Part shown: piece after piece, positions 24,061 through 34,964 of the stretch | Numbering within the stretch: the first letter of the stretch is position 1 | How the letters are laid out: every line of letters begins with the position of its first letter | DNA from: Carettochelys insculpta | Lineage: Eukaryota > Chordata > Testudines > Carettochelyidae | DNA: 64,000 bases | NCBI RefSeq assembly: GCF_033958435.1 | Contig: NC_134141.1 | Coordinates: 99,799,001 to 99,863,000 of the forward strand | Direction of reading: 5' to 3' | Translations under genes and position numbers: made by a program | The notes under the pieces: model-generated | Database searches by the model: none | Told to the model about the DNA's origin: nothing | The model's input: only the letters and a program-made list of their open reading frames with translations

Positions 24061-24294
24061 TAGAGCTCTGCAAATCCATGAATATCTGCATCTGTGGCTA
24101 TGGATGTGAATATCCACAATTCATTTTTGCAGATGTGAATACAAATTTTGTATCTAGAACCCTGCAAAATTGCAGTTATCTTTTTATATCCACCATTATC
24201 TGCATCTGTGGATAAGTATGCAGAGAATCGTGGCTTGTTTTTGCAGGTATAGATGCAGATGCCAATAGAAATTTTGCATCCAAACAGGGCTCTA
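24061..24294. mobile_element. Short hAT-type element (234 bp) with near-perfect 8-bp duplication
   Basis: The left end is TAGAGCTCTGCAAATCC; the right end read inward is TAGAGCCCTGTTTGGATGC. Flanks TATATCAA (24053-24060) and TATATCAG (24295-24302) match at seven of eight positions. The interior repeats ATCTGCATCTGTGG and GCAGATGTGAATA-like blocks, as in internally deleted hAT elements. No coding capacity. Confidence 0.8.
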
Positions 24295-24302
24295 TATATC
24301 AG

Positions 24303-25243
24303 CTACATGTGTGTCCTGGTTGGGATAGAATTCCCTGGAGGGAGCTTTAACATGTCAGCATCTATTGGTACCATACATGTATTTTTGTGCTATATTGCTT
24401 ATCTGTTCCACACACAGACATCTTAGATGCATGTGAACTAAGAACCCATCCAAGTTTCCAGCCCCAGTCTCCCTCCACTAGCACCCACTGCCAATTTGAC
24501 CCGACCTTACTTGTTTCCAAAATGGTGGTTGTTCCTTCCGTGCCGTTGACGTCTGTCTCATGCAAAAACAATGACTTTTGACAGTTTTCAGGTCTGTGGC
24601 ACAGAGGGCACTTGCTCATGTGCCCACTTTCATTCCTCGTTCCTCATCTGTCCTGCCAGGTGAATAACCTTCCCTTGCAGTCTCATTCGCCAGCCTATTC
24701 TGGGTCTTAGCATTCATAGTTTAAATGAGGTACACATAAGACATTGCATGCCCACTAAAGGTACAAAGATACAAACAGCATTCTTCCCTGCAGAGGTTTA
24801 AATGTGCTTTAACATGCATTCTAGTTGCCAGTCATTGCAGGATCCAGTTTTTCACTCTAGTTTCTTCTTGTCTGTAGGGATTGACAAAGCAGGACGATGA
24901 CTACTTGCAGGCTCCAGCCCCAAAGTTGCACAGCAGTTTTGGAACCGAACAGATGAAAGGGACTTACTGTCTGGGAAGGGGGGTGATCAATAATCTTTAG
25001 CTGCTTTTAAAAGATGATCTCCTGAAATGAGATGGGAGTGAATTTAGGGAGGTAATTACACCTCCCCTACCCTCGGAGGTCTTGGAAAGGGAGAAGGCAG
25101 GTGTTTATAGGAAGCTCAACCCTACAGAATCTCCATGTAGAAGACTAATAGATATCTGGCAACACAGACGTGTATATAGGTTACATTTTTATTGTTTTCA
25201 GTATCTCTTTTTCTCTAAAATGCTTTTATTCTAAACAAATGAT
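24303..25243. other. No gene or repeat recognised
   Basis: Mixed-composition sequence without a supported feature. Confidence 0.45.
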
Positions 25244-25255
25244 TTGCTTTAAGAA

Positions 25256-25459
25256 AGACAGGGTGGGTGAAATAATAGTGTTTATTGGACCAACTTCTGT
25301 TGGTGAGAGAGACAAGCTTTTGAGCTTACACAGAGCTCTTAAGACCTGAAGTTCTTCAGAAAATGAGCTCTGTGTGGGTTTGAAAGCTTATCTCTCTTGC
25401 CAATAGATGATGTTACCTTGTCTCTCTAATGTCCTAGGACTGACATGGCTACAACAATA
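25256..25459 (-). mobile_element. Penelope-type or related repeat with decayed hammerhead-like core
   Basis: The block TTTATTGGACCAACTTCTGT and the end GACATGGCTACAACAATATT match a repeat I know from turtles and other amniotes. On the minus strand the middle reads AGAGCTCTGTGTAAGCTC followed by AAAAGCTTGTC, where intact relatives have CTGAAGA before and CGAAAGC after a stem, as in a hammerhead core. Here the core bases are mutated. Flanks TTGCTTTAAGAA (25244-25255) and TTGCTTAAAGAA (25460-25471) suggest a 12-bp target duplication with one mismatch. Assignment to Penelope elements is inference from the hammerhead layout. Confidence 0.55.
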
Positions 25460-25471
25460 TTGCTTAAAGAA

Positions 25472-26464
25472 GGCAGGTTGATTTGTTAGCAATAGGGTTG
25501 CTCCTGAAGGGAACAGAACTGTAGGTGCTGAACATAAGTCAGGTCTGCTAAAGTAATCATAGTTACAGTGGGGGACTGTAGTCCAGAGCTCAGTCTGAGG
25601 GGAGGAAAATGGTCACAAGGGATATGATGGCCTGAGGTCCTACAGAGGTGCACCCCAAAGAGACCAGGAAGGGTCAAAGGTACAGTTACTGACAATGCTG
25701 TATCTATTTAATCTCCTCTTATATAATGCTTTACACAGCATCCTCTTTAAAAACTGATCCTTGATGGGCAAGACAAATAGATCACCCTTTCAGATCAGAA
25801 TGCAGATTCTGAAATATTTTGAAGCAGAGCCTAATTAAAATATATATTTATTTTAAAGCAAAGACTAATTTGTTATTGCTTCCTTTGCAAGCTTCCCCTT
25901 TTGCAATCATTCTCCCATTTTTGTTTATTGGCACACGTATTCATGGGAGCGTCTTTCAGTGATAGTTGTCAATTATATTTATCTCTGTCATGCTTCTGTT
26001 TAGTGCATTGATAGCAAAGTCAAATTATTCTGCTTTTTCAGGCTTTTCCACCCATTGCACTGCTTTTCTTTCTCTTTGTGAGCCACATCTCCTCCAATAA
26101 TTTGACAGCTCCTTTCCCAGAGTTCTGCTTGATCATTCCCTCTGACTCCTGTCTCATCCTCCATGCAGGACAGGATTCAGCTTCATTTCCTTTCTTTGGC
26201 CAGCTGGCACGGCTGGTGCTATTCAATGGATGCCTGCCACTTCTCAAGGCCCCTTTGTGTCTGCCTGCTTCCTTACATGGCTGCTACTTTCCACCAGCCA
26301 ACCTGTCATTCTCAGATAGCACCCACAAAGCTGCTATTTTCTTAACCAGCTATGGGCACAGTAGAGTGCAACCCCAATCTGTAAAACATGAAATTACAAA
26401 ATGGTGTTGGGACTCAAATGCTTTTGCGGCCCTCTTCTGAGATCACGCATAGCATCACTTCTAA
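25472..26464. other. No gene or repeat recognised
   Basis: Unique-looking sequence. The 120-codon plus frame at 26078-26440 has no domain signature and no codon pattern that I would trust. Confidence 0.45.
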
Positions 26465-26735
26465 GGGCTGGTCTACGTTACCGTGGAAGATCTATCTTCA
26501 GCTATGTGAATAAGAGAGCTGCAGTTGACATACTTAGATGTGCTTAAAGGGGTGTCCCAACTGCAGTGTGTTGAGAGAAGATGTTCTCCCTTTGCGCTTC
26601 TCGTTGAAGTGGAGTACTAGAGTTGATGGGAGAGTGAGCCGCGGTTGCTTTATCATGTTTATGTGTGGCCTGATAAATCAGTCTCCACTGGATTGCTTGT
26701 TGCCCATCAATCTGGCCCACAGTGAAGACATACTG
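26465..26735 (+). mobile_element. MITE of a GGGCTGGTCTAC-ended family
   Basis: It starts GGGCTGGTCTACGTTACCGT and contains ATCTATCTTCAGCTATGTGA, CTTCTCGTTGAAGTGGAGTA and GATGGGAGAGTGAGCCGCGG, in an order I recognise from a common turtle MITE family with TCGA-rich interior. The right end near AGTGAAGACATACT is a decayed AGTGTAGACAAGCC-like terminus. TCGA sites have mostly changed to TTGA or TCTA, so the copy is old. Confidence 0.65.
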
Positions 26736-27834
26736 TAAGAAACTCTTGATTTATGGAAGTTTCATATGTCCACAGAAACTTTTGCAAACTTGGACATAGG
26801 GTCTGAGGTGTGACAAGTGTACATTTGTGCATCCGCACAAGTTTCAGTAAGCATTTATTAAGACTTTGTTGCAAAATTGTAATCAACAATGATGTATTAA
26901 TTTATTTTGGTGAGATAAGGGCTACACCATGAACATAATACTGTTTCTCAGTTAATTTGACACAGTATAAATATGCTTGTGCATGATACAATATATTATA
27001 GATATGTTTCACTTATTTGCCTTAACTGACTGTGTCTTTTTAGGAATGTGTAATATGACATATCAGTTTTATTTTGGCTTAAAATTCTTCCACACTGATT
27101 ATAATATCTTCACAACATAGGAGAATATTTAGTGTATGCTCAATATATAACAAAGGTTGTTTTTGTGTGGTGATGAAGTAACAGTTTTGTTTCCATTTAT
27201 TTAAGACCATTTCAAAACAAGAATTATTCTAGCATGAGAGATCACTTGTTTACCTGCAAAGAAAATTAATTTTCAGTAGAATTGAATAAGATTGTTATAG
27301 ATTTTAATGCAGGTAAAAAACTCCATTTAGACCTGCTTGGGTAAGAGAGCAAATTCAGTGTTCAGCCATTAGTTTCCTGCTAAAGATAGTACCTAAAAGA
27401 TGAGAGCACTGATTATATTTACCAGTGATGGTTAAATCATCTTATCTGAGACCATAAAACCAGGCGTGGGTGGAGGCAGTGGTTCAGTAAACCCCAAAAA
27501 GAAAAAGCACATACCAGAAACCGACCCAAGATTTATTTTTCTCCATAGTCTCCAGAAGGCTCTGTCTGATTATACAATGGATCTATCTGTATAATGTTGC
27601 ACGTATTAATAATTCAAACATTTTACTGCACACGACATGTAGCTATACAAGGCACATGGGGCAGGTTGTGGGAAAGAAAGCTGTTTCAGTGTTTGGCATT
27701 TGTTCACATTTGTATTAAAAAGCAAGTATGTCACCTGGTCATGTGCTTTGGGGTTTTAAAGCAAATGCATCTTTCAACTGACTTTTATTTGTTACTACCA
27801 GGACCTGCCCCTTTTGGTCGTTACCAAGTTGGGA
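26736..27834. other. AT-rich unique sequence, nothing recognised
   Basis: Very AT-rich with no supported gene. The 233-codon plus frame beginning at 27594 enters the GC-rich array downstream and is rejected as a gene. Confidence 0.5.
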
Positions 27835-28300
27835 GCTCACTGACAGCTCCAGCCAGATCAAGCTCGGAAGCCCTGGGGATTAGGCTGGGGCAGCCTTGGA
27901 GGCGGGAGCCAGTCAGGAAGCTGAGCCCCACCAGCAGTTCCAGCCCCAGGCACCCGGTTGGGCCAGGGGAACCCTGGCAGTCCCGGGGCTGGGAGCCAGC
28001 CAGGGCACAGAGCTCCACTGGCAGCTCCAGCAATGGGCATATGGTCGGGACTAGGGGGAACCCCTGCAGCTCCAGCCCTGGGGACCCAGCTGGGGCCAGG
28101 AGAATCCCAGTAGCCTTGGGGCTGGAAGCTTGCAGGGAGACAGAGCTCTGCCGGCAGCTCCAGCCCCAGGGATGCAGTCACAACTGGGTGAACCCTGCCA
28201 GCCTCAGGACTGGGAGCCAGCCAGGGCGCAAAGGGAGCCAGCTGCGGCGCAGAGCGCTGCCAGCAGCTCCAGCCCCAGTGACCTGGCTAGCGTAGGATGG
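27835..28300. repeat. GC-rich imperfect tandem array
   Basis: Recurring blocks are GGCAGCTCCAGC (near 28020, 28152 and as a variant near 28262), CTGGGAGCCAGCCAGGGC (27989 and 28208) and GGGGAACCC-like segments, giving imperfect units of roughly 90-130 bp. GC content is much higher than the AT-rich surroundings. Long open frames on both strands (233 and 107 codons) are Pro/Ser/Gly-rich by-products. No terminal repeats or target duplication were found, so it may be a local minisatellite or the core of an eroded element. Confidence 0.65.
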
Positions 28301-28529
28301 ACGGATGGATGCCTCTCCTTTTATAATAATATATTGATACATAGTTACAGGGTTAATGAGGTTGCTTTATATTTCAAGGGTATCCGTATGGCAAAGGTGG
28401 TGCATTGAGGGAGCAAAATGATTGATGGCATTTTAACAAATGATCCTACTTTAACGCACACAGAATGGCAAAATCGTGGGAAATAGAGCTCATTTTACAG
28501 CGTAAATGGAAATGTGCAATATTTTACCA

Positions 28530-28640
28530 AAACAAAACAGCAGTTATGGAGCACTTTAAAGGCTAACAAAAGTGCTACATGACTGCTGTTTTGTTGTGTT
28601 AGAATACAGACTAACACGGCTACCTCTCTGTTAATACTTT
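28530..28640. mobile_element. Penelope-type terminal fragment (inverted arms)
   Basis: The left arm ACAAAACAGCAGTTATGGAG continues GCACTTTAAAGGCTAAC; the right arm reads GACTGCTGTTTTGTTGTGTT then ACAGACTAACACGGCTACCT. The last block matches the right end of the element at 48930-49545 (ACAGACTAACACAGCTACCT), and the left arm resembles AGTAGCACTTTAAAGACTAG at 49820. The copy keeps the termini only, without a hammerhead core. Confidence 0.65.
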
Positions 28641-29204
28641 ACCAAGGAAGGCACTGGATTTCAAAGAAAATTAGTGGAGGTACTACCAACAGACATTCAA
28701 AAAGATGTCTGAGTTTGTCTAGTTCAGTGAACAACTTGATGGTGGCTTATAATTTTTAACAGAATGCTAATATGAAAGTGCCTGTTAGAAAGGCCTCTTT
28801 CTGAGTGGTATTGAGTGCCCACATCTCCCGTTAGAATGACGCTTAAAATAGTAAGAGGAAAACAGGAATTTGTAATTGGGGGATGTTTTGATGATGCATT
28901 ATTCAGTAGATCTAGTCAGAAAATTTTAAAGGAAGCAGTTTTTAATGGAAAATGTGGGTTTGTCCAAACAGAAACTTCTCATAGCAATGTACTAGTTTCA
29001 ATGAAACTTTAATCAGGAAGGATTTCTCAGGTCTTGGGGTGTGGGGGAGTTAAAAAGAAAGTGACCATAATCCCATAGTACTTGTGCCCAAGGCACTCAC
29101 TTGGAATAAGGCAGACTCATGTTCCAAATCGCTGATCTGAATCAGGAAGAACCAGGGATTTGAACATGGCTTCCCCACATCCCAGGTGAAAGCACCAGCT
29201 CTAC
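28641..29204. other. No gene or repeat recognised
   Basis: Short spacer without a supported feature. Confidence 0.4.
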
Positions 29205-29548
29205 TAATCACTGGTTGAACCTTTCTAATCTAACATGCTCTCACCTGGTAACATCTGTAATCCAGCATGATTTTAGTTAGCCACATGACCTCTTATCATG
29301 GATGTGGCCAAGTTTCCTGTGGTCCCATAGAGTTTGTTTATAGTCACCAGTCCTGGCTTGTAGTGTTCTGCACTGTTATTTAGGTGTAATTTACCCCTAA
29401 ATGTCTTTTCAGCACCCAGTAACCAGTGGAAGTGTTGGTAATGCTGTAAAACAGTACTGACCTCCCCGGTCTGGTAAATTCTCTCCTTCGGCACTGGTGA
29501 AGTCGCAAGGGTGCCAGAGTGGTCAGGTTCAGCCTGTTGCATGATAAC
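29205..29548 (+). repeat. Dispersed repeat, copy 1 (second copy at 59747)
   Basis: The segment aligns by eye along its length with 59747-60045: TGATTTTAGTTAGCCACATG versus TGATTTTAGTTAGCCAGATG, then CATGGCCAAGTTT-like, AGAGTTTGTTTATAG, GTTCTGCACTGTTAT and TGGTAATGCTGT blocks in the same order. The start (TTGAACCTTTCTAATC) and the end (GGTCAGGTTCAGCC) are roughly inverted, which suggests a DNA transposon with a GGTTGAACC-like terminus. No coding capacity; family not named. Confidence 0.65.
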
Positions 29549-29610
29549 ACATAAGAGAGTGCTGTGTGATGCCCTTCTGTACAAGGCAGGCAAGTTTTCA
29601 TACTGTGCAT

Positions 29611-29782
29611 CAGTGCTTTTCTTTTTTTTTTAATTTTTTTATTTTTTGTGCCTCTACTTGCAGGTACCGAGTGCTGGCACCTCAGCAGCCCCAGCTGCTC
29701 CCAGGGAAGGTGGGGCGGAGGGAGCTGGCTGAGTGCCAGCTCCTCTTCTTTTACAAAAAAAAAAAAAAAAAAGAAAGCACTG
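29611..29782 (+). mobile_element. Short hAT-type element with GC-rich core
   Basis: The left end CAGTGCTTTTCTTTTTTT is mirrored by AAAAAAGAAAGCACTG at the right end. Flanks CTGTGCAT (29603-29610) and CTGTGCGT (29783-29790) match at seven of eight bases, as expected for hAT insertion. Between the A/T-rich ends is a GC-rich block (29655-29745) shared with the inverted copy at 21308-21648. The A-run at 29755-29772 belongs to the terminus and is not a poly(A) tail. Confidence 0.8.
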
Positions 29783-29790
29783 CTGTGCGT

Positions 29791-30574
29791 TATATTTCAC
29801 TGGTTGCAGTACTTCAGTCTGTAGTGGCCACTGTGTGGCCCAACCATTCTTTAATGTTCAGCTACCTTTTGATACACTATTTCCTTCCCGTGCCCTTTCA
29901 GTATGTGCTTTCCCAGACAGACTTCTGTTTGGTCTCTATCCAAAAAGAAGAGAACATTGACAGAATAATTACTCAGGCTTATATTTTGAAAAGATATTTT
30001 AATAGTTTCCTCTACAAATGGGAAAAGAATTTGTAATCTCCATAAAAGAAAAGAATATCTCCATAAATCCACTTTAGCTTTTCTGTTTAGATTTTTTCTA
30101 TAAGATAGTTTAATAGCAGTTTTAACTGGGCTTGCTCTCTGTCCCTTGATTATTTAAGGTGTGATCATCCTTTTTTAAAAATTTTCTCAAATGTTCCTTG
30201 CTCCAGATTAGATGATATGGCATATATGACCTTATTCTGAATGCACACTGTTGTGCCAAAAGTATTTCTGAGGAACATAGGAGTGTGGGACTGGAGCAGG
30301 ACAATGTATAGCTGGACTGTCTCTTCCAAATGTCTGTGTAACCTGATGGGAATTTCATTAGAAACCTATTTCAGAAATTAACTATACAGTTAGAAGGTTA
30401 ACTACAACATTTAACTAACCTCTCTTTCTGCAGATCAAGTCTGTTACTACATATCCAACCTTCAGTAGACTGGCATAACAATTAATCACTGTCCTCTTTT
30501 AATAACAGCTCTGATCATATTAGCAGACCATTAACAGGTCTCTCCTTGGTTTTCTTTTGTCAAGATTAAATGCA
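29791..30574. other. No gene or repeat recognised
   Basis: AT-rich spacer. The 156-codon frame at 29566-30036 spans the hAT element and is not a gene. Confidence 0.45.
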
Positions 30575-30720
30575 ACTGCCCACGGGCAGTCTTGAACCTG
30601 TGGAGCTTACAGCATGCACCTCTACAGTTTGAGCTGAAGGATAGCTGGCTCTCAGTTTAGGCTGTAGAGGACATTTATTCTTTCTCTCTGAAGTGGTCTG
30701 GGTACCACTACGTGGAACAG
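30575..30720 (-). mobile_element. tRNA-derived SINE copy
   Basis: On the minus strand a tRNA-like head carries an A-box-like TTCAGCTCAAACTGTAGAGG and a B-box-like GGTTCAAGACT about 35 bp later, the spacing of an internal Pol III promoter. The neighbouring body, read on the plus strand as GATAGCTGGCTCTCAGTTTA and GGCTGTAGAGGACAT, matches the bodies at 56815 and 57055. The head does not fold into a convincing full cloverleaf, so it is not a tRNA gene. Confidence 0.65.
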
Positions 30721-31759
30721 TTAACCACACATAGGTGTGTGGGCTATGTAAACATGTATTTTTTTAAAACTACTCTTCATCGGTTTCCTCTGGACTCTCA
30801 GTTTTGTCCCTGTGTCTCCTTATGTATGGCAGCCAGATCTGCATGCAGCACTCTGTGACACCTCACTAATTCAGAATAGATTAGAATAGTTGCTCTCTGT
30901 GACTTAGTTACAATGTGCCTGTTAATACAGTCCAGAATATTAACCTTGTTCACAGCTGCATCATATTGTTAACACATATTCAATCTGTATTCCACTACAA
31001 CCTACCTTATTTTTCAAAGTAATACCACCTACCCAGTTAGCCTCAATTGTGTAGTTTTGCGTTTGAAGTTTTTTCTGTGCTAAGTATAGTGCTCTCCTCT
31101 TGTTACTGAATTTCATCTTGTTGATTGTAAGACCAGTTCTCTTGGAAATGAACATTAATTGACTCTAATGGCTATGTACAATAAGCAAGAGCTTTTCCTT
31201 GTGTTAGCAATGCCTGTGTAGTGAAGAGGGAAGACAAAAATCTTTTTTCTTAGCCTTTTCTATCCTCTTTCTTCTAACTTCAGTCTCTGTGACACAGGGA
31301 GGCATAGGTGGAGGGCCAGTTGAGAATACAGACTGTGTGCAGAAGCTGTATAGTGAACTGGGAACCCAAGACCACTCCTCTCAGCAACTCTCTTTTTTCC
31401 CCCAAATCTTTACTATCTACTCTTTTTTTTTAGGCTTTTCATTGTCCCTGTATTATTTTCAGGGATCAGATGTAACCAAGGTGCAGGGGGCAGTTGGTGG
31501 AGGGCCAGTTGAGAAGACACCTGCGGCTTTTTATAAAATCTTTCGTAATTCACTTACAGCTACAGTTTTTAAAAAGCAGTTCAGTTATAGAGGAAAGATT
31601 TCTGTGCATTTGGTGATATTTGTTGATTGCACTAGTTTTCCTTCCTTCCACCTGGAAAAATGGACATTACCAAGAGACAGGAATGAGGGCAATGCAACGT
31701 GGGAAGATGACATCAAATACCAGCAAAAATACCCAGAATTCTATGGGAATGAGGGAACT
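30721..31759. other. No gene; local duplication of a short block
   Basis: The block GGTGGAGGGCCAGTTGAGAA occurs twice, near 31307 and 31497, followed by TACAG and GACAC. Between the copies are pyrimidine-rich stretches ending in AG. The 159-codon plus frame at 31289-31768 spans both copies but shows no domain. Otherwise nothing recognised. Confidence 0.45.
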
Positions 31760-32580
31760 GTGGAATAGTTTCCCACAGTGCACTGCTGCATCTGTTTATC
31801 ACTCTTAACTTGCCCTCATGTCACTGATACAACACTGTTCCCAATACATTAAAAGATGCATCAGTGTGTAAAATGAATGGCAGGGAAAAATCCATATAGG
31901 CTGTTACTAAGGGTTTTACCAGAATGTCAAGAAACTCTTCTAATCCTCTCTGAAGTTCTTCATTCCAGATGATTGGTTGGCTAGGAGTCACCTGATCTGC
32001 TCCACTCTTTTTTACTTTCTTCAAAACTGCTACTTCCAACAGATGCTTTTACCCGTGACCTTTTATGTTGGGAGGTGGAAAAGAAAGTAAGTCATACAAG
32101 GGCCTAGTCGCTTAGAAAAAATCACTGATATAGTATGACAATTTACACTAATTTAGGAACCCCTTTTTTTCAATTTACTCACATTGTCAGGTATTTTTCC
32201 CCTCTCCCCCCATCCTTGTCTCTATAGCAAACATGTCAGCTTGGTCCATTTTATATTTTTCATTTTTTACAATTATACCCAGGAATCAGACCTACTTTTA
32301 AATTTAACAAGTTTGTGAAATTTCTGCGATAGCTCAAGGTATCATACCAATATAGATTCCAACTTGTATCTCAGAAACCTCAAGGCATTTTGCATACACC
32401 ACTGGAAGGTGGCAGGAGCATTCAAAAGCCCAAATGGAATATGCATACAACCCTCAGCGTATAATGAAAGATCTCATGAACCCTTGATAGTAGGCCTTGT
32501 TCTGTCTAGAACCAAGAAACATGGTGTCCCATCCAAGCCATCTAATGCTTTCTATATACAAGGAACGGCTTGACAATCTG
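31760..32580 (-). pseudogene. Ty3/gypsy-type pol remnant (reverse transcriptase and RNase H)
   Basis: Two pieces of a retroelement polymerase are visible on the minus strand. Around 32400-32450 one frame reads PFGLLNAPATFQ, the conserved palm motif of Ty3/gypsy reverse transcriptases. In another frame, 31821-32039, the sequence ends SLPFILHTDASFN and VLYQ, the first catalytic-Asp strand of RNase H; the preceding WNEELQRGLEEF fits the connection region. Between them the frame is broken by stops and shifts and the YLDD catalytic box is not intact. Order and strand agree with one minus-strand element. No LTRs, integrase or primer site were found. It cannot produce an active enzyme. Confidence 0.8.
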
Positions 32581-34964
32581 ATAGCATCTTTTGATTCACA
32601 TCTTCATAGACAATGTGAGCCATAAAATACAATCCTTGTCCTATAAAGACAACTGGTAAAACGTAGAGAGAGAGGGACCCTAGTGACTTCCAAAGTCTTG
32701 TTAACATATTTCACATCATGTTAGAGGGAGTGGAGGACTGCTAGATAACCAGTCTATAGGAGTGGGAACCATGGAGCTTTATATGCATTTTTAAACTCTT
32801 GTCCTGGCCTTCCTTTGTAAAATCCCTGACTCCTTTCATAGCATACACTTGACCTCCTGCTTCTCCTTACTAATATGATCAAGATTAATTAGTAGCTTCC
32901 AGCCTGACACTTTAAAACAAGGGTGTGAACTGCCACCAAGAACAGTGTCACAGCTAACTCTCTTCACTTTTTACTCTCTCCTATTTCATGGCTAGGTCTT
33001 TTGAATTACTGCTTGGGTTATTTGTAGCCATTCCAGTTGGGTTGAAATATGGATTGGATTGTTAACTTTGTGATGCCCTCTGCGCAAAGGCAGTCTTATC
33101 AGGACACCCATAGACACTGACTCATTGGGTGCTTCAAAGTTCTCTCATGCGGCTCCATGAACTCTCTGACTCTGTTATATTGGAAAAGCTCTCTTTCACC
33201 TAGTGGTGTGGCAGTATGAATATCTGTGCATCCGTGTCCACAGACCTCCTAATTTAACTCCATTCAAATTAACCCAAAACCATTCTTCTTCTTGCCCCTA
33301 GGCACATAGACATTATTAGCTCAGCATGCTCCTTTAGTGTCAATGAGCAATTACATTTGTATCTGCAGTTACCATTCCTCTGTTCAAGTGCATCTGTACC
33401 AGATTTTAACATGTCTCATGGGTTTCTCAATTTCTTGTTTATTTTTGGCGATTGTCTCTCTGTGAGACTTTGAGGATGTTTGATCACATGAGGTCCCTTT
33501 GAAAAGAAAGGTTGTGGTTTCCCCTTCAATCCGCTCCCCTGGGTATCCTGTTAAAACTGCATCCAGATTGGTACGTCTCTTCACTTCCACACTGAAAAGA
33601 GTATTTATTTTGTATGTGCCTAGTTATTTAGCCAAGCAGTGGCTTCTTCAGAGGCGTGATGCAATTCTTCTAGACCATTGATGAACATAGCAGACATTCA
33701 TCGACAATGCGCATCATGTGTTGCATCACAACTGCACACAGGGCTGTCATGAAGGCCCCAGCAATATTGGCTGGCTGCACAGAGACCTTGCCCACTTCAG
33801 AACCTGTTCAGTTCTGATGATGGGGTGTTTCAAGGTCAGGCAGGAAGATTGTGAAGTTGGTGACCAGGGACTGTTTGGGACTTCTAACAGTTATCTATTG
33901 CTCTCATCACAATGTTTCTGCCCTAATATCCTGGCGTGGCAGATGAGACCATAATGGCTGAAAGTGAAAGCAGTGCTTGCAAGTATCTCCTTTGTCTTCT
34001 GCCCGCCTTGCCTCCAAGGAACCACACCTAGTTCTGCTGTGTAGTTAATTTGTCTTAGCTGAAGTTGGGATGTCAGGGCAGCTGTCACATATCCTTGGTT
34101 AGTAAAAGGAAGTGTTCCCTGTAAAGGCAGCAAATTATAGTTTCAAGTTGCAGGTTATGACCTTGATGTTGGAAAGAATTACACATATTCTTAACTTTAA
34201 AATTGCACATATGTGTGAGCCTTTGCAGGAACTCAGCTTAAGATTTTGGCATGAATAAACTTTTATGCAGATATCATAAATTCCCACGGTTAATACATAT
34301 TATTGTTCCAACAATTAGTCTTCACCTCTAGGAAAAAGATAACTCTTAATTATTGGAAGGTAAATTGGATCATATTACACCTCATGGTATTTTAGTTTGC
34401 AGTTCTGAAGTTTCCTCGATTTCTTTATAGGCTTACTTTATCTGTCGATAAATTTCTAAATTCTCAATATACTCCTGTGTCCTGTAGCTCCTAAATATTT
34501 TATTTACTCTCAGTACCAAGCCCTGGATATGTTATACCTGTGTGTGTAAATAAAGGGAGTGGCTGCTGAGCAATTTTGTTTTTTAAGAGTTGTAGCTGAA
34601 ATATATGATGCACTTTGTAAAATTGTAAAAAATTATGTCTTTTTATGTGTCAAAACTTCTACAGCAATATTTTGTCCTGATTCTCACTCCACTTTCTTTG
34701 CATTATAAGTTTAAAATATTCTTTTGAGCTTTGTCTTTATTAATTAATATACTGACGATGGGAGAAGCAGCTTGCCAGTGAAGACGGGATGATATTCTAA
34801 ATTTTTCTGCAAATGGAAGCATATGTTTGACCATGGAGCTTAATGGCACTTAATGCACAGTCAAAGAGAATACAGTAGAATTCAACATTAAGAGTGGAAT
34901 TCAAAAATCATCAGTTGTACACCAAAGGATCATGAGACTGGCCCCCAAATCATGGAATTTTTTA
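32581..34964. other. No gene supported; possible upstream remains of the gypsy element
   Basis: Minus-strand open stretches at 33384-33590 and 33891-34133 lie where protease and gag would be expected upstream of the pol remnant. I see no zinc knuckle or protease active-site motif, so I do not call them. The rest is unique-looking. Confidence 0.35.

Noticed and set aside
23685..24215. 176-codon plus-strand open frame
   Set aside because: It runs into a hAT-type element with a near-perfect target duplication at 24061 and has no recognisable domain.
25256..25459. A third hammerhead ribozyme
   Set aside because: The layout is recognisable, but the CTGANGA and GAAA core bases are mutated in this copy, so I do not list it as an RNA feature.
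27594..28295. 233-codon plus-strand open frame
   Set aside because: Its second half is translated from the GC-rich tandem array and is Pro/Ser/Gly-rich; the opposite strand is also open over the same region, as expected for stop-poor GC-rich repeats.
29755..29772. Poly(A) tail of a retrocopy
   Set aside because: The A-run is mirrored by a T-rich sequence at 29618-29645 and flanked by an 8-bp duplication, so it is the terminus of a hAT-type element.
29566..30036. 156-codon frame with a Lys run
   Set aside because: The frame passes through a 172-bp hAT-type element, and the Lys run is its A-rich terminus.
31289..31768. 159-codon plus-strand frame with a repeated Gly-Gly-Gly-Pro-Val-Glu segment
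   Set aside because: The repeat comes from a short DNA duplication; no domain or coding bias is visible.
33384..34133. gag or protease of the gypsy element
   Set aside because: Two open minus-strand stretches lie in the right place, but no zinc-knuckle or protease active-site motif can be seen.
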